Shown piece by piece: positions 17,649-26,770 of a stretch of 61,875 nt of DNA. The stretch's first letter is position 1; the number at the start of each line of letters is the position of its first letter. The notes below the pieces were generated by a model, which made no database searches, was not told where the DNA came from, and saw only the letters and a program-made list of their open reading frames with translations. The DNA is from a virus. Position numbers and translations under genes: made by a program. Location of the stretch: positions 1 to 61,875 of IMG/VR virus record IMGVR_UViG_3300021197_000785. One strand, 5' to 3'.

Positions 17649-20600
17649 CGTTCTGCTCTTTTTGTTGCTGGATCCACGCTAGAGCTTTTCTGTTCTTAGG
17701 TGGAGTGTTTAAAAATCTCTGTGTCTCAACGTACACTTTATCAAAGTTTTTCTGTCTATCAATGTCTTCTAATCCTCCACTGTTGTCAATGATATGGAAA
17801 CGATCTGCACCAAAAATCTGCTGAAATTGCATTAAGTTTTGTTGTACGTTATTCCACATTTTTTCTACTTCTGCAGGTTTTAAACTGCGTTCTCTTTGCT
17901 TGTTGCGTTGTTGTGCAACTTCTAGGCTTGTGTTTACATATATCATACTAGTTTCATAACCAATGGCTTTTAGTTTTTGTGCCATAATTTGATACTTACT
18001 AACATCTTTGCCTGTGCCGTCAATAATCAAACCTAAACGTCCATCCAAGTAAGTTGCTTCGCGCCTACGGGATAAACCTTTTGCTCGATCACGGATCTCT
18101 TGGCCCTGGGGTGAATAGATAGTCTCAGGATCCAGAGAAAGACCCTGCTTATTCATTAAGTATTCATATACTTCATCGCTATTAATGCTACGCAATCCTG
18201 TGCCACCTAGTATGTTTTTAGCAACAAAACTTTTGCCAGCGCCTGGACCACCTGCTAGGAACACTGCTTTAAAGATGTGTGGGTCGTTTACGCCTTCGTC
18301 AACTTGTGCTTCTTGCACTGGCTCTTTCATTAAACTAGCAATTTGCTTTGCTAACTTGCTATTACGAGGAGCATCAGGCAGATCTGTCATTCTTAGTTTA
18401 CGAACTTCTGCAATCCGTGTGCCTTCATTTTTTTCAAATCTGCTAACAACTTCTTCTTGTGTGCCAGGACCATCAAAGTCATACATTGTATTGCCTTTTT
18501 GCACCACTGCATGATCAGCAGTTCCGTCATTGCGTACCAATGCCATAAGTTCGCCGCCGTGTATTAACTGTAATGCTTGCGCCACAACAACACAGCCTCC
18601 ATCAAATGGTCCAGCACCAATATTATCTAATAGCAGTTCATATACTTTGTCACTTGCGTCCTCGTCTACTTTATCCTTATCAAAGTAACCCTTAAATTTA
18701 TTTTTAATCTTATCATACATACTAGGTTCGTCAGGATCTTTTTTCTTATATCTATCACCTAGTCCAATTAGATCTGCAATGCGCTTGTCTGCGTCTGCTT
18801 CTTCTTTAGTTGGCTTACCATGTTTGTTATGTTGTGCCCATGCTATTGCATAAGGTGCACCTGGATCATCAAATTTCTTTTTTAGTTTTCTTACTTGTTT
18901 TTCTCTACCCGGAGGTGCTTCCTCAGTTTTTTTCTTTTTGCCTGCGCAGTGTGCTTTTTGCGAGAAACCTTTTGGATTGCTGCAGTTTATACTCTTTTTA
19001 TATTTTGCACTCCAGCCTTCTACTGGAAACTCTCTGTTAGGAGTCTTAAAATCTTTCTTACGCATAACAGTTTTAGCAATTAAGTCTAGTTCATTGTTGT
19101 CTTTGTCATACTGTAGTGCAAACGGCAAGTTAATATCTGTTTGCAAGTCTTTCATTACTGCTTCTTGTCCAGGTCCCATTTGCGCAATAGGCTTGCCGTA
19201 ACGTTTAAACTCTTGCTTAAACAGTCTAGTAAGTTCCGCCATTGTAATAGGCTTTACGTTACGAGCATCATTTACACGATCTAAGAAGTGACGTGTGAAC
19301 TCTACATCAATGCCTACTTTAGCAAACAGTTTGTCTGCAAACGTTTCTAGTTGATCTAAGTCAACAGAGGTAATTGCTTCGTTTGTTACTTTAGTCCAAT
19401 TGTTTGCATCCGCTAATAGAGATTGCGCATATTCTAAATAGTCATGATCATCTGCAATACTATATTCTTGTGGTTGGATAAAACTAATAGACTTGTCAGG
19501 GTTTACTCTAACAGTGATATTTTCTTCATTGTGTTTATAGATTCCTGATTCAAGTGCGTGTCTTAAGTCTACATCTTCGTATTTTAGTTTACCTGGTGTA
19601 CTCTTTTTAATCTTAAGTGGGCGGTGTGGAAACAGTGTCATTACAAGTCCACTACTAAACGGAACACCAATACTACCACGCTCATATATGTCTTTGTAGT
19701 ATGTTTTTTCAAACTTGTTTACTAGGTCATATAGTTCGTAAGCAGGCAAGTTAACACGGAACACATTTAAGTCTGCGCCTGTGTTAATAGCAACTAGCCA
19801 TCTATGATGCCCGTCCATGATGTAGTCGTCGCTACTCGCAATAACTGCTTTTCTGTTTGGTCCTTGTTCAATGTTCTTCATTAACTGCTTCATAATGCCT
19901 TCGTCGCTAAACTCTTTTTGCATTGCTTTTAGGTCACGAGCAGGGATAGTTTCTTTGGTAAACTTAGCACCATTCTTTTGTAGATAGTCTATAAACTCTG
20001 CATAGTCATCGCTTTTTACTTGCGGCATTTCTTTACGCAGTACACCTAGTGTGTCTTTAGGATCTGGTTTTTCAATGCGTAGTTCATTCATCTTCTTAGT
20101 TTTTTTCTTCATAGCATTTATATAGCGTCTGTACACTGCGGCGGCACTTGATTTGCCTGCTGCTTTTGCACGTTGCTCCATTGCTATAGCGGCTTGTATC
20201 TTATGTGCATGTTTCTTGCCTGAACTTTTAATCTTACGCACACTGGCTTCTGCATCCTTAACTGTTGCAAATTTTAGTCCTTGTATTGTACCTTTTGGAT
20301 TCTCATCTGTGTATAGATCACTGTGCTTTTTGCTACCAGCCTTTTGTCCTTTTTTACGAGGTATGCGTTTGCCTTCTGCCATCATTAACGCACTTGTTGG
20401 AATAACACCTTTGTATGCCAGTGTGCTATCATCATCCATTACATTTGGATCATCATCTAGTTTATCCATGTCCAACTTGCTAGTATCAATAGCAAATACA
20501 ACAATATTATCAATGTATTCGTCTGGCACTTCTTCATTTGCTTCTGCATGACTTTCTGCTACTTCCGGATCTTTAGCAAGATATACATATCCTGGTTTAC

Positions 20601-20868
20601 TATCTTCCCACTGTTGCTGGGCACCTGCACCGCCTAGTCCGTTTTTCATAATACTGTCTACAAATGCTCCGTAGGTAGCATGATACAATACATCAGCATC
20701 CTCAGAGATGCCTAGGTTAAACAGTGTGTTAGGGTCACTGTTCTTTGCTGCAGTAGGATGTAACAAGCCAAGTTTTTTAGCCTGACGTTTTGTTTCGCCT
20801 GGTTTAACATCCTTGGTTGTATTCTGTGTGGTAATTATACCAACGCCTGCAACTTCGCCTAGTTTCAT
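17578..20868 (-). CDS. Giant multi-domain 'polyvalent' protein: ART-like, ParB-like, cysteine-peptidase-like and P-loop kinase modules
   Basis: 1096 residues. N-terminus MKLGEVAGVG resembles the block's targeting pattern. Residues about 58-165: ADP-ribosyltransferase/KptA-like unit with LYHAT (H63) and GYVYLAKDPEVAESHA. About 170-260: basic helical module. About 300-400: ParB-like domain with the DGHHRW box (352-357). About 500-605: a domain with DVEFTRHFLDRVND. About 627-645: INCSNPKGFSQKAHCAG cysteine motif. About 745-800: papain/NlpC-like triad candidate C759, H786, D797/D799. About 865-1065: P-loop kinase resembling zeta toxin/T4 Pnk, with GGPGAGKS (873-880) and IIDGTGKD. Such mosaics are known as phage polyvalent proteins, thought to be delivered with DNA. 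Domain calls after the P-loop and ParB ones are tentative. Confidence 0.82.
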   Translation of the reverse strand: MKLGEVAGVGIITTQNTTKDVKPGETKRQAKKLGLLHPTAAKNSDPNTLFNLGISEDADVLYHATYGAFVDSIMKNGLGGAGAQQQWEDSKPGYVYLAKDPEVAESHAEANEEVPDEYIDNIVVFAIDTSKLDMDKLDDDPNVMDDDSTLAYKGVIPTSALMMAEGKRIPRKKGQKAGSKKHSDLYTDENPKGTIQGLKFATVKDAEASVRKIKSSGKKHAHKIQAAIAMEQRAKAAGKSSAAAVYRRYINAMKKKTKKMNELRIEKPDPKDTLGVLRKEMPQVKSDDYAEFIDYLQKNGAKFTKETIPARDLKAMQKEFSDEGIMKQLMKNIEQGPNRKAVIASSDDYIMDGHHRWLVAINTGADLNVFRVNLPAYELYDLVNKFEKTYYKDIYERGSIGVPFSSGLVMTLFPHRPLKIKKSTPGKLKYEDVDLRHALESGIYKHNEENITVRVNPDKSISFIQPQEYSIADDHDYLEYAQSLLADANNWTKVTNEAITSVDLDQLETFADKLFAKVGIDVEFTRHFLDRVNDARNVKPITMAELTRLFKQEFKRYGKPIAQMGPGQEAVMKDLQTDINLPFALQYDKDNNELDLIAKTVMRKKDFKTPNREFPVEGWSAKYKKSINCSNPKGFSQKAHCAGKKKKTEEAPPGREKQVRKLKKKFDDPGAPYAIAWAQHNKHGKPTKEEADADKRIADLIGLGDRYKKKDPDEPSMYDKIKNKFKGYFDKDKVDEDASDKVYELLLDNIGAGPFDGGCVVVAQALQLIHGGELMALVRNDGTADHAVVQKGNTMYDFDGPGTQEEVVSRFEKNEGTRIAEVRKLRMTDLPDAPRNSKLAKQIASLMKEPVQEAQVDEGVNDPHIFKAVFLAGGPGAGKSFVAKNILGGTGLRSINSDEVYEYLMNKQGLSLDPETIYSPQGQEIRDRAKGLSRRREATYLDGRLGLIIDGTGKDVSKYQIMAQKLKAIGYETSMIYVNTSLEVAQQRNKQRERSLKPAEVEKMWNNVQQNLMQFQQIFGADRFHIIDNSGGLEDIDRQKNFDKVYVETQRFLNTPPKNRKALAWIQQQKEQNDGQRSANTQQQNQQSDGGTTTTN

Positions 20869-21642
20869 TTATTTTGGCTCGTTTGTATTAATAATAGACA
20901 TAACTTTGTCTTGTGCTGCTTTTTTCATATTGATTAGCGGATCAGCAATGTTCTTATATACCCAACTGTTTTTGTTTACTTTGCCCTGTCTAGCATTATC
21001 AATTGCTCGTAGTACATCTTGTCCTACCTCAGTGCGTTTGAGTTTGTCAGTTGTTTGCCTAATACGATCATATACATCATTCTCTAATTCTTGACCAGGG
21101 CCGCGTGGTGGATTTAGATTTAACTTAGGATCTGTCATTTGTGCATAACGTTGTGCTTTGCCTTTATCTGTACTTGCAGGTTCCATAGGCTGTGGCTTAC
21201 GCTTTATTGGATTGTACATAGGCTTGCCAGCGTCAGGTAATCCTGCTACTGTTTTCTTTCCAAGGTTTGGTCCTGTAGCATATGCCTTAAATGCGTATGC
21301 ATTGGCATCTTTACCAGGCGCATACTCTGGCGCATATTTGTCCCGTAGTAATCTTAAATACAGTGTACCAATTTCAGCATTTTTATTTGCATCCTGTAAA
21401 TCATTCATAGTAAAGTTTGTGCCAAAATTAGCGTTGACATCATCCAGTGCAGGCTTGCGTACTTGCGCAATGCCAATTGCTTTATTTTTTAAGTGTTTAT
21501 CACCTACTTTAACATTGCCCTTGTTGTCTCTGTGCTGTTTATTAGATTCTTTGTCTAATCTCTTATTAAGAAGATCGGAACTTACACCTGCATCATTAGC
21601 AATCTTATCTATTTCCTGTTGTGTTAACTCGCTCAATCGCAT
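20869..21642 (-). CDS. Lytic transglycosylase (SLT-like) domain protein
   Basis: 257 residues. The SLT fold is indicated by the catalytic glutamate E32 (RLDKESN), AIGIAQV at 55-61 (family GxxQ strand), and AYATGPN at about 117-123 (family AYNxG/GP). It cleaves the MurNAc-GlcNAc bond of peptidoglycan. The N-terminus MRLSELTQQE again resembles a capsid-targeting sequence, suggesting a virion-borne enzyme that opens the wall during DNA entry rather than a lysis enzyme. Residues about 130-257 are Pro/Lys/Asn-rich without a known domain. Coupled by 1-nt overlap with the nucleotidyltransferase. Confidence 0.8.
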   Translation of the reverse strand: MRLSELTQQEIDKIANDAGVSSDLLNKRLDKESNKQHRDNKGNVKVGDKHLKNKAIGIAQVRKPALDDVNANFGTNFTMNDLQDANKNAEIGTLYLRLLRDKYAPEYAPGKDANAYAFKAYATGPNLGKKTVAGLPDAGKPMYNPIKRKPQPMEPASTDKGKAQRYAQMTDPKLNLNPPRGPGQELENDVYDRIRQTTDKLKRTEVGQDVLRAIDNARQGKVNKNSWVYKNIADPLINMKKAAQDKVMSIINTNEPK

Positions 21643-23639
21643 TATGCTTTTCCTTTACCAAACAGTTGTTTGCGTTTCTTAAAATCATCTTTAAATTTAT
21701 TCACTACGTCAGTAAATACGTTTTCTTCTAGTCCAATATTCTTTCTACACCCGTCAATCATTTTCATAACTTCAAAATGTTCTGGACTACCTGGCTGACA
21801 CTGCATCTCTTTTTTATAAAGTTTCATTAGCAGTATACGACCTGGCTTGTGTTCATGTGCCATTGGATCACCACAGTGTTCGCCTAGTTCTTTTTCTTCA
21901 TTTTTTCTTGTGGCTTTTAATCCTTTTACTAATTGTTGATAACGCAAAAGTTCTATAAACGCCTTTTCGGCATCAGCCAATGAAGCACTTGGTTCCATAA
22001 CACTCAATCTGTCGCTGGTGTCTTTAGGTATACGGACTAAATCCTTGTCGCTTTCTTGTATATCTTTGTCAATGCCACGACTTGCTGTGCCACCACGCTT
22101 GCGCTGTTGTGCTAGTTCGCGATATGCTTCTTGAATGCCATTATTGTAGGTTGCTAACAGATCCATATAGCGATCAAAGTTGTCTTGTATTCCTTTAGCA
22201 TCTTTAACTTTAGCAAGGTTCGCAACAGTCATTGCCATTTCGCTAACTTCTTTAAGCGCACTGCTAATACTCATTGTACCAATACCGCGAATAGCAATAA
22301 CACTGTTCATCGGATCTTGTTTATTGAAGTCTGTAATTTCTTCATTGGCAGGTGTAAAATGTTCTCTGATACTTTCTGCGTAGTAAGGATTCTCTGGATC
22401 TGCATCTCCTGCTTTATCGGGCCACCATTCTAATGAAAACTTCATACCGCGCTTAAACATATCCTTCATTGAAAGAATACGTTTTTCATATTCTTCTTTT
22501 TCAGGCTTAGTTCTGCCATACACTACATCCAAGCAAAAATTTAGTGTTACAGCATTTGCAGTTAAACTTCCGCAACGTGCGCCAACTTCGTTCTTAAGGT
22601 GATCAATAAGTATACTTCCACTACACTTGGCAAGTTCATCACTGAGATCCTCATCAACTTCTAGATCAATATAACTGTAAACAAAATCATAGTGTGGTGC
22701 TGGTGATCCGTGCAGTATATATTCGTCTCTTACAACAATACGCTTGAATCCATCTTTATTATGCCAAACAGTTTGTTCATCAGTTGCTTCGTCAGGTTCG
22801 CCAAATGTTTTTTCCAAAAACTGGCTATAATCTGCTGCTTCTGGATGATCCCATTTACTATAATCTGCTTCTCGCACAATTTCATTTTCAGGCAGTGTGT
22901 GTCCACCTTCCATAATTGCTTGGTATAATGATTTTTTTCTTTGTTTCATATTAAGGTTCTCTACAAGTGTGTCAACTCTAATGCAGGCTTCTAAGATGTA
23001 GCAATCATCTGCACCCAACTCAATAAGTTGATCTAGTATTTGGTCTGCGCGAACAAGTTGTTCGTTAATTTTTTGTGACATAGTATTGTGTATTTTTGGA
23101 TCATACTGTCCAAATAAATCTGTAATCATTGCCTTTTGTGTTTCATTGTCTGCTTGTGCAAAGTTTGCTCTAAACTCACTGGCACTGCGCATAGGCTTGC
23201 CCAGCACATTAAACTGTAGTGTAGGCACTGTAACAATGTAGCCATGCTTGTCAAAGCCCTGCATGTCTTTGCTTGCTGGCTGATAATAACTTGGTTGTCC
23301 GTCTTTGCGAGGTTTGAATGAGAAGCGAGGATCTTCAGCCATGTCTTTGTCACTGACTGCAAACAACGCGATTGTGTTTTGGGGATCAAAGTTGTCTGTA
23401 ATTTCAGTTGCTTGGTATGGATTTTTTACTTGAACAACACGGCTTGGATCAACACCTGTTAGTGCCATCATTGCTCGCTTCTCATCAAATGTGAATGGGG
23501 ATTTTGGGGGATCTACCTTATTACTGGTAGCGATGTATACACGATTCTTACCGAAACGCTTTACAAGAGCATCGTAAACACTCTTATGACCTTTATGGAA
23601 CGGGTGAAAACGCCCCGGATAGATTACGACTGTATCCAT
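21642..23639 (-). CDS. Nucleotidyltransferase (HxGH class) fused to a long C-terminal extension
   Basis: 665 residues. The N-terminal ~180 residues form a cytidylyl/adenylyltransferase-like domain: GRFHPFHKGH (9-18) is the canonical HxGH site, and FRANFAQ near 165 may be the second site. Family enzymes make CDP-, NAD- or coenzyme-type dinucleotides. The remaining ~480 residues contain ELGADDCYILEACIRVDTLV, acidic segments, and a conserved LRYQQLVKGLKATRKNEEKE stretch. This architecture recurs in marine T4-like phages in the head region. Preceded by a late promoter at 23662-23669. Substrate unknown. Confidence 0.8.
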   Translation of the reverse strand: MDTVVIYPGRFHPFHKGHKSVYDALVKRFGKNRVYIATSNKVDPPKSPFTFDEKRAMMALTGVDPSRVVQVKNPYQATEITDNFDPQNTIALFAVSDKDMAEDPRFSFKPRKDGQPSYYQPASKDMQGFDKHGYIVTVPTLQFNVLGKPMRSASEFRANFAQADNETQKAMITDLFGQYDPKIHNTMSQKINEQLVRADQILDQLIELGADDCYILEACIRVDTLVENLNMKQRKKSLYQAIMEGGHTLPENEIVREADYSKWDHPEAADYSQFLEKTFGEPDEATDEQTVWHNKDGFKRIVVRDEYILHGSPAPHYDFVYSYIDLEVDEDLSDELAKCSGSILIDHLKNEVGARCGSLTANAVTLNFCLDVVYGRTKPEKEEYEKRILSMKDMFKRGMKFSLEWWPDKAGDADPENPYYAESIREHFTPANEEITDFNKQDPMNSVIAIRGIGTMSISSALKEVSEMAMTVANLAKVKDAKGIQDNFDRYMDLLATYNNGIQEAYRELAQQRKRGGTASRGIDKDIQESDKDLVRIPKDTSDRLSVMEPSASLADAEKAFIELLRYQQLVKGLKATRKNEEKELGEHCGDPMAHEHKPGRILLMKLYKKEMQCQPGSPEHFEVMKMIDGCRKNIGLEENVFTDVVNKFKDDFKKRKQLFGKGKA

Positions 23640-23661
23640 TGTTAATCCCTAAAACACAGTG

Positions 23662-23669
23662 TATTTATG
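23662..23669 (-). promoter_or_regulatory. T4-like late promoter (CATAAATA)
   Basis: Minus-strand CATAAATAC, 22 nt before the ATG at 23639. The gap between the two genes (32 nt) contains little else. Confidence 0.65.
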
Positions 23670-23671
23670 CG

Positions 23672-24124
23672 TTAAAGGTTTTCCAATAACCAAATGTAAA
23701 TAGGTGTACTAAATTTTAGTGTAGTCTTGCCGTTCCACGCAAGTTTTGTAGACTCAAATCCATGTGTTGCATAACCTTCTGGATCAATTGGTTCATACTT
23801 AAATGTATCAGGATCTGTTAATTGAAAAAAGTCTAGTTCAATATCATCAAAACTAATATTGTTAATTTCAATACGCTTGTCTGCAACTGGCATGCCATCT
23901 TCGCCTAGCACAACATCATGTCTGGCATCTTTGTTATGATACTCAATGGTTAAAAAGTTTGTTGTATTATCTTCAATCTCAACGTCAATGTCAACCACAG
24001 TATCTCGTTCACAAATTTCCCCAAACTGTGGAAAGCCATTTAGACTAATGTTTACAAACGGATGCTCTTTGACTGCATCATGTGTAAAAATACTTAGATC
24101 GATCTTTATGTTAATTGTTTCCAT
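23672..24124 (-). CDS. Hypothetical beta-rich protein, 150 aa
   Basis: Alternating hydrophobic/charged strands (METINIKIDLSIFTHDA, TTNFLTIEYHNKDARHDV). No cysteine-metal or nucleotide motif. The pattern NKDARHDVVLGEDGMPV followed by RIEINNI resembles carbohydrate-binding or fibre-associated beta-sandwiches, but this is weak. Overlaps the glycosyltransferase gene by 14 nt. Probably structural. Confidence 0.7.
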   Translation of the reverse strand: METINIKIDLSIFTHDAVKEHPFVNISLNGFPQFGEICERDTVVDIDVEIEDNTTNFLTIEYHNKDARHDVVLGEDGMPVADKRIEINNISFDDIELDFFQLTDPDTFKYEPIDPEGYATHGFESTKLAWNGKTTLKFSTPIYIWLLENL

Positions 24125-24758
24125 TATTAATTGCTCCTAAATCTGGCATAAATTTATGATAACCTGTGTGTGCAAGTGCTACTGTAGTATCTGCATACAC
24201 AGTGCCTCCTAGTTGCCTCCAACGTCTACAAAAACTCCAGTCCTCGGTGAGGTATTCTCCATTACTATCTATAGTGCAGTTGTAAAAATCATATGCTATA
24301 CCACCTGCATCTTTGTATTTGGCTGCACCACATTCTATCATTTTTTCAAATACTCCGCGCTTGATTAACATAAAACCAGTACCAATTGTGCCTACTTCCA
24401 GCAAGTTTCCCTGTCGTTTGCCTGTTTTAATTGTGTTCACAACCATGCGAGGCGGCAGTGTTTTTTGTGGATATATACCACCTACAATATCCACGTCATG
24501 GGACATAAGTTTAATAATACCTTCAGTGTTCCACTGTATGTCAGCATCAACAAACATTAGGTGTGTTGCATCTCCTGCGAGAAACTTTGCTGCACAACTG
24601 TTACGGGCTTTATTTACATTGCTTTCATTGGCAAGTGTATCTAAATCAAATGAAACTTTTTCCTTGACAGCAAATGCTGTCCATTGTAGATAACTGTTAA
24701 AGCATGCTTCTGTGATATTGCCACCATAGCAAGGTGTCATAAAATGTATTTTACCCAT
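24111..24758 (-). CDS. GT-A fold glycosyltransferase with DxD motif
   Basis: 215 residues. Starts with a GT-A strand (KIHFMTPCYGG), a segment NKARNSCAAKFL, the metal-binding FVDADIQW (D71-A-D73), and a C-terminal EDWSFCRRWRQLGG with the family ED catalytic-base position. GT2-like. It would transfer a sugar from an NDP donor with Mn2+. Overlaps the next-upstream gene by 8 nt; both form a glycosylation pair. Confidence 0.82.
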   Translation of the reverse strand: MGKIHFMTPCYGGNITEACFNSYLQWTAFAVKEKVSFDLDTLANESNVNKARNSCAAKFLAGDATHLMFVDADIQWNTEGIIKLMSHDVDIVGGIYPQKTLPPRMVVNTIKTGKRQGNLLEVGTIGTGFMLIKRGVFEKMIECGAAKYKDAGGIAYDFYNCTIDSNGEYLTEDWSFCRRWRQLGGTVYADTTVALAHTGYHKFMPDLGAINNGNN

Positions 24759-25962
24759 GATATTCCAGTTTGTTTAGTAAATTGTTTATCCTGTGTACTT
24801 TTGGCATTAGAAAATTCTTCTGATTATGTTCCAGTGTATCAGCAATTATAGTTTGTATACGCAAATGGTGTTTTTCACTTAGGGTACACAAATCAAAACT
24901 CATTTTTAACAAACTGCTCATGCGATCCTTGTGATCTTCTACAAGATCATAATCTTCTTTGATTACATCAGTAAACGTTTTATATCCAAGGCTTTCTAAA
25001 AGTCTTAAACTGCCTGGGTTGCCTATGATAATAAAAGGCTGTAAGTTAAGTATAGGCTTAAAAGTCTTTTCTGTCAAGAAGATTGTGTCATTGTCAAAGT
25101 GTGTTTCTACTACAAAGTTCCAGTATGCATTTTGGTAGTAGTCCTGATTAATCAACTTGTGATTGTTATGATCATCATCTGATAGTTCATCACATTTTAT
25201 AGGAGTTTTCATTTCAAAACTTAATAGGTCTTGTACTAGTGTATCATCATACTGTTCCCATTTGGATAAATCATCAACGCCTTTGTGACTTGTTTGATAT
25301 TTGTAACCTGTATAACTAAAATACCCAGTGTTAGTGACATCAAGCGAATGCAACATTGCTGCATATATTTTACGCCAGGATTTGTCAGCGCGGATTAAAC
25401 AAGTAAACCTTTTATCTCTAGTTTGTAAATTATGACTTTTTACATAATTATTTTCTATTACATGCAGGTATCTATAGTAAAGTTCATCATCTGGAAAGTA
25501 AACAAAAGGCAGTGTGTCTTTTAGTTTGTAATTTGCAATAACAAAACGTATACTATCCTTGCTTACATTGTGTGTGGCACACATACGATCTAAACTGTTG
25601 TTAATTTCTGGGTTAGGATTATCACCTTCACTGTAATAAAATAGAACACGAAAGTCTCCACTTTTAAAACGTTGTAGACTGCGTTTATCCATGAGTGCAA
25701 TGTAGTCTATGTCAGGGTCAAAAAAGTTTAAATTAATTGGATAGTATGCACTTGCTGTTCCTGTTATGTAATCATTTACTAGTGTGCAATGCTGCACTAC
25801 TCCGTCTAGTTTACAATATTTTAAGAAGCGGAACTCGTACGAAAAAGGTGGGTTAATACATAAGTCCCACCAAGCACTGGTATTGGGTTCCAGTGTTTCG
25901 TCTTTTATTAGGTTCGGAAGAAACCCATGCTGGTTCCTTTTATCGAACAACCATTGTATCAT
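24751..25962 (-). CDS. Putative GT-B/fucosyltransferase-like protein, 403 aa
   Basis: The C-terminal third has NDTIFLTEKTFKPILNLQPF followed by IIIGNPGSLRLLESLGYKTF, which looks like the donor-site 'TEK-x-(F/L)-x-P-(I/L)...P-(I/F)-x-x-G' segment of GT10/GT47-type glycosyltransferases. The N-terminal part has aromatic-rich strands (AWWDLCINPPFSYEFRFLKY). The pairing with the GT-A gene supports a sugar-transfer role. The assignment is by motif resemblance only; a structural role cannot be excluded. Confidence 0.6.
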   Translation of the reverse strand: MIQWLFDKRNQHGFLPNLIKDETLEPNTSAWWDLCINPPFSYEFRFLKYCKLDGVVQHCTLVNDYITGTASAYYPINLNFFDPDIDYIALMDKRSLQRFKSGDFRVLFYYSEGDNPNPEINNSLDRMCATHNVSKDSIRFVIANYKLKDTLPFVYFPDDELYYRYLHVIENNYVKSHNLQTRDKRFTCLIRADKSWRKIYAAMLHSLDVTNTGYFSYTGYKYQTSHKGVDDLSKWEQYDDTLVQDLLSFEMKTPIKCDELSDDDHNNHKLINQDYYQNAYWNFVVETHFDNDTIFLTEKTFKPILNLQPFIIIGNPGSLRLLESLGYKTFTDVIKEDYDLVEDHKDRMSSLLKMSFDLCTLSEKHHLRIQTIIADTLEHNQKNFLMPKVHRINNLLNKLEYHG

Positions 25963-25974
25963 CGAATGTGGTCC

Positions 25975-26229
25975 TTATTGACCGGTTGCTTCTACTGTAA
26001 AATCTTCTATATGTGTTGCAAGACTATCTATTATTGCCTCTACAACACGCTCATCTAAATCTTCTGCTACGCTAAATTCTATGCTCTCACCTAGTTCTGT
26101 ACTATAATATGTTGCATCATTATCATCATCTTCCAAGCATACTGTTTCTGCAAACATGTTTACAGCCGTAGCAATTGTTTCCATTTGCTCGTCACTTAAA
26201 CTATTTGCTGTAAAACGAATGTAACTCAT
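25975..26229 (-). CDS. Hypothetical acidic protein, 84 aa
   Basis: Short acidic protein (SYIRFTANSLSDEQMETIAT start, then EDDDNDATYYSTELGES). No membrane span. Its start overlaps the upstream stop in a TAATG junction. Unknown function; in a run of small late genes under the promoter at 27216. Confidence 0.75.
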   Translation of the reverse strand: MSYIRFTANSLSDEQMETIATAVNMFAETVCLEDDDNDATYYSTELGESIEFSVAEDLDERVVEAIIDSLATHIEDFTVEATGQ

Positions 26230-26603
26230 TAGTGTGCCATAAAGATATTGTTAATAGTGCCAGCAGTAAACGCAGTTACTTGTATACGAATCCAAACAAA
26301 GTTTCCTGTAAAATTATTAAAGAAACTATCTGTTATTGCAGTGCTACCATCACTGGTCACTACACTTGCAATGTCAACAAAGTCTGTGCTTGCTGGATCT
26401 TTAACAAGTGTACCTTGTATTTTTACTGTACCAATTAAATTTGTACAACGAGTCTGTACTGTGTGTACGCCGTCACTGAAGCCATAGTAACCATCGCCTT
26501 TGACTTTATCACTATTGAATGATGTTGAGCTGCCATCGTAGTTTCCTACAGCGGATCCATGTGCGGTTGTTACCAATAATGTAGTACTAGTTGTTGCTGG
26601 CAT
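26229..26603 (-). CDS. Hypothetical beta-rich, probably virion protein, 124 aa
   Basis: Thr/Ser/Val/Gly-rich beta protein (TTSTTLLVTTAHGSAVGN) with no cysteine cluster except one near TRCTNLIGTVK. Compatible with a small capsid or fibre decoration protein. Coupled to the 55-codon gene upstream by TAATG. Function unknown. Confidence 0.75.
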   Translation of the reverse strand: MPATTSTTLLVTTAHGSAVGNYDGSSTSFNSDKVKGDGYYGFSDGVHTVQTRCTNLIGTVKIQGTLVKDPASTDFVDIASVVTSDGSTAITDSFFNNFTGNFVWIRIQVTAFTAGTINNIFMAH

Positions 26604-26770
26604 TATGTTTCCTGAATAAGTTCTACTACTTTGCCTGCACCTGCTAGTTCGCCAATTACTGCTTCTAGTTGTACAATGATTTCTGGAGCAAGCGGCGGAT
26701 GTGCCTCTTGATCGTCTTTAAGCAGTTCACTTACTTTGATTACTAGCATTTGTTCATTAAGTTTAGCCAT
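26603..26770 (-). CDS. Small hypothetical protein, 55 aa
   Basis: An uninterrupted reading frame from ATG at 26770 to TAA at 26605-26603, starting MAKLNEQMLVIKVSELLKDD and ending KVVELIQET. It is joined to both neighbours by exact TAATG junctions, which strongly supports it as a real gene. Helical, with a QEAHPPLAPEI hinge, so two helices are likely. No known domain. Confidence 0.78.
   Translation of the reverse strand: MAKLNEQMLVIKVSELLKDDQEAHPPLAPEIIVQLEAVIGELAGAGKVVELIQET

Noticed and set aside
21158-21682. Plus-strand 174-codon open frame over the transglycosylase
   Set aside because: Antisense to a coupled gene pair and without coding character of its own.
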